This document shows positions 46,707 to 47,507 of a stretch of DNA of 47,507 nucleotides, piece by piece. Within the stretch, counting starts at the first letter, position 1. Each line of letters starts with the position of its first letter. This stretch comes from Ornithinimicrobium sp. (GTDB taxonomy: Bacteria; Actinomycetota; Actinomycetes; Actinomycetales; Dermatophilaceae), in NCBI RefSeq assembly GCF_030537745.1, contig NZ_JAUNVI010000006.1, forward strand, positions 1-47,507, in the 5' to 3' direction. The notes beneath the pieces were generated by a model. The model had not been told where the DNA came from, did not search any database, and saw only the letters and a program-made list of their open reading frames with translations. The translations under genes were made by a program, and so were the position numbers.

Positions 46707-47494
46707 GGGCGTTCCTTGGTGGGTTCGGTAGGGCTGGTGGTTTCCGTGTGGGCGGGAGCGGCCAAGGGCGGGTCGGCCGCTGCGTCCACACCGCGGAGCA
46801 GGATCTGGGCACGGCAGGTGTCGGGCCCGACGAACGGTTGAAGGCTGACCCGGGCGCCGGCCTCCCCGACGGCCTCCAGTGCGCCGTGAAGCAGGCCACG
46901 ATGCATCCCGCACACGACGTCGGGGTGCGTGTGAGCCAGCTCGAGGAAGGGGCAACCACGCAGGGTCATGTCCACCACACCGTCGTCGCCGACCGTGGTG
47001 TCCGGCGTGTAACCCCATTCGGAAAGGAGCTCGACGACCTGGCCGACCTTGCCCTGCGCCGACTGGTCGTGCAGCCGTGGCGGGGCCTGCTGGGCCCGCC
47101 GCGCGACCCACCGGATGCCCGCCTCCTCCGGCGTGAGCGGGTCCGCTTCGTCGGCCGACAGTGCGGAGGCGAGCACACCGGCCAGCATCGTGAACGGCTC
47201 CCGCCCGGACGGCCCCGTCGCACTCTCTCCCAGGGACCGCTCCCGGAGCACATAACACTTGCTGGGTCGCCCGACGCCGCCGCTGCGCGCGAAGTAGAAG
47301 TCCAGCACCCCCGCCGCGACCAACTGGTCGACGTGAAAACGGATCGTCGTGGAGTGCAGAGACAACTTCCGACCCAGCTCGAGTGCCGTCAGACCGACGT
47401 TGCGCTCGGTCGGTGGCAGCGCCGCCAGCTCCTCGACCACAGCTCGACGGACCGGCGAGTGCAGCAACCCCGCAACCCCAGGGGACCTGTCCAC
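46703..47494 (-). CDS. COG2345-type winged-helix regulator (possibly truncated at window edge)
   Basis: A 263-aa regulator. The HTH is ALELGRKLSLHSTTIRFHVDQLVAAGVLDFYFARSGGVGRPSKCYVL. The C-terminal part carries RGCPFLELAHTHPDVVCGMHRGLLHGAL...PFVGPDTCRAQI, i.e. three cysteines spaced C-x13-C-x31-C in the region where SufR-like proteins hold a cluster; a fourth ligand is not evident. It may sense Fe-S status or redox, but this is inference. The frame remains open to the window's end before GTG 47494, so a few N-terminal residues may be missing. It is coupled to the cupin gene downstream. Confidence 0.78.
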   Translation of the reverse strand: MDRSPGVAGLLHSPVRRAVVEELAALPPTERNVGLTALELGRKLSLHSTTIRFHVDQLVAAGVLDFYFARSGGVGRPSKCYVLRERSLGESATGPSGREPFTMLAGVLASALSADEADPLTPEEAGIRWVARRAQQAPPRLHDQSAQGKVGQVVELLSEWGYTPDTTVGDDGVVDMTLRGCPFLELAHTHPDVVCGMHRGLLHGALEAVGEAGARVSLQPFVGPDTCRAQILLRGVDAAADPPLAAPAHTETTSPTEPTKERP

Positions 47495-47507
47495 CCGATC
47501 AGCTGCG

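Noticed and set aside
1-47507. tRNA, rRNA, insertion sequences or prophage genes
   Set aside because: I looked for cloverleaf-like segments, transposase or integrase motifs and phage structural proteins and saw none.

Overview
The window is very GC-rich and densely packed, with strong G/C bias at third codon positions. Its gene set (EF-G2-like factor, CGNR zinc finger, MoeZ-type MoeB, an actinobacterial coiled-coil family, leaderless promoters) points to a high-GC Gram-positive actinomycete. A member of the Intrasporangiaceae/Ornithinimicrobiaceae or a close relative is my guess; nothing seen fixes the genus. I see no rRNA, tRNA, IS element, phage or CRISPR. It looks like an ordinary chromosomal segment with several accessory islands, and no gene-free stretch exceeds about 235 bases.

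Layout. 0-5.4 kb: Nudix hydrolase, FAD-binding dehydrogenase, membrane metallophosphoesterase, RNA cyclic phosphodiesterase and a membrane-anchored DsbA-like protein, then a pair of 49-bp repeats carrying a palindrome. 5.5-9.1 kb: DedA-like protein preceded by a leader-peptide ORF, carbamate kinase, YCII protein, a 54-aa ribbon-helix-helix protein coupled to a VOC protein, and a CGNR regulator. 9.2-15.3 kb: EamA transporter, S10 and M3 peptidases, a two-TM small protein and an EEP-family hydrolase. 15.3-19.0 kb: ArsR / SRPBCC-SnoaL fusion / TfoX operon and the EF-G2-like GTPase with altered G motifs. 19.1-22.9 kb: MarR and RND efflux pump sharing a 37-bp control region.

22.9-28.9 kb is the most unusual part. 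A tightly coupled operon encodes a phenylacetate-CoA-ligase-like adenylating enzyme, two small proteins (one, perhaps both, ABM-like) and a fused GNAT/Acg-type nitroreductase. It follows a glucose-6-phosphate dehydrogenase homologue that lacks the usual phosphate-binding lysine. 28.9-35.8 kb: VIT transporter, MFS transporter, CPA1 antiporter, an orphan HprK-like/PqqD-like pair, a coiled-coil protein and BioY. 36-39.7 kb: phosphofructokinase, M20 amidohydrolase and threonine dehydratase. 39.7-42.4 kb: MmpL-type exporter with a divergent MarR. 42.4-46.2 kb: molybdenum cofactor genes (MogA, MoaA, MoaD, MobA, MoeZ). The right edge has a cupin and a COG2345-type regulator.

Two structural themes recur. 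First, about 16 genes have a TANNNT -10 hexamer 4-8 nt before the start codon, the signature of leaderless transcription. Second, tandem 22-bp units built on a GACCGTCCGG core sit in three separate intergenic spaces, each beside gene starts.
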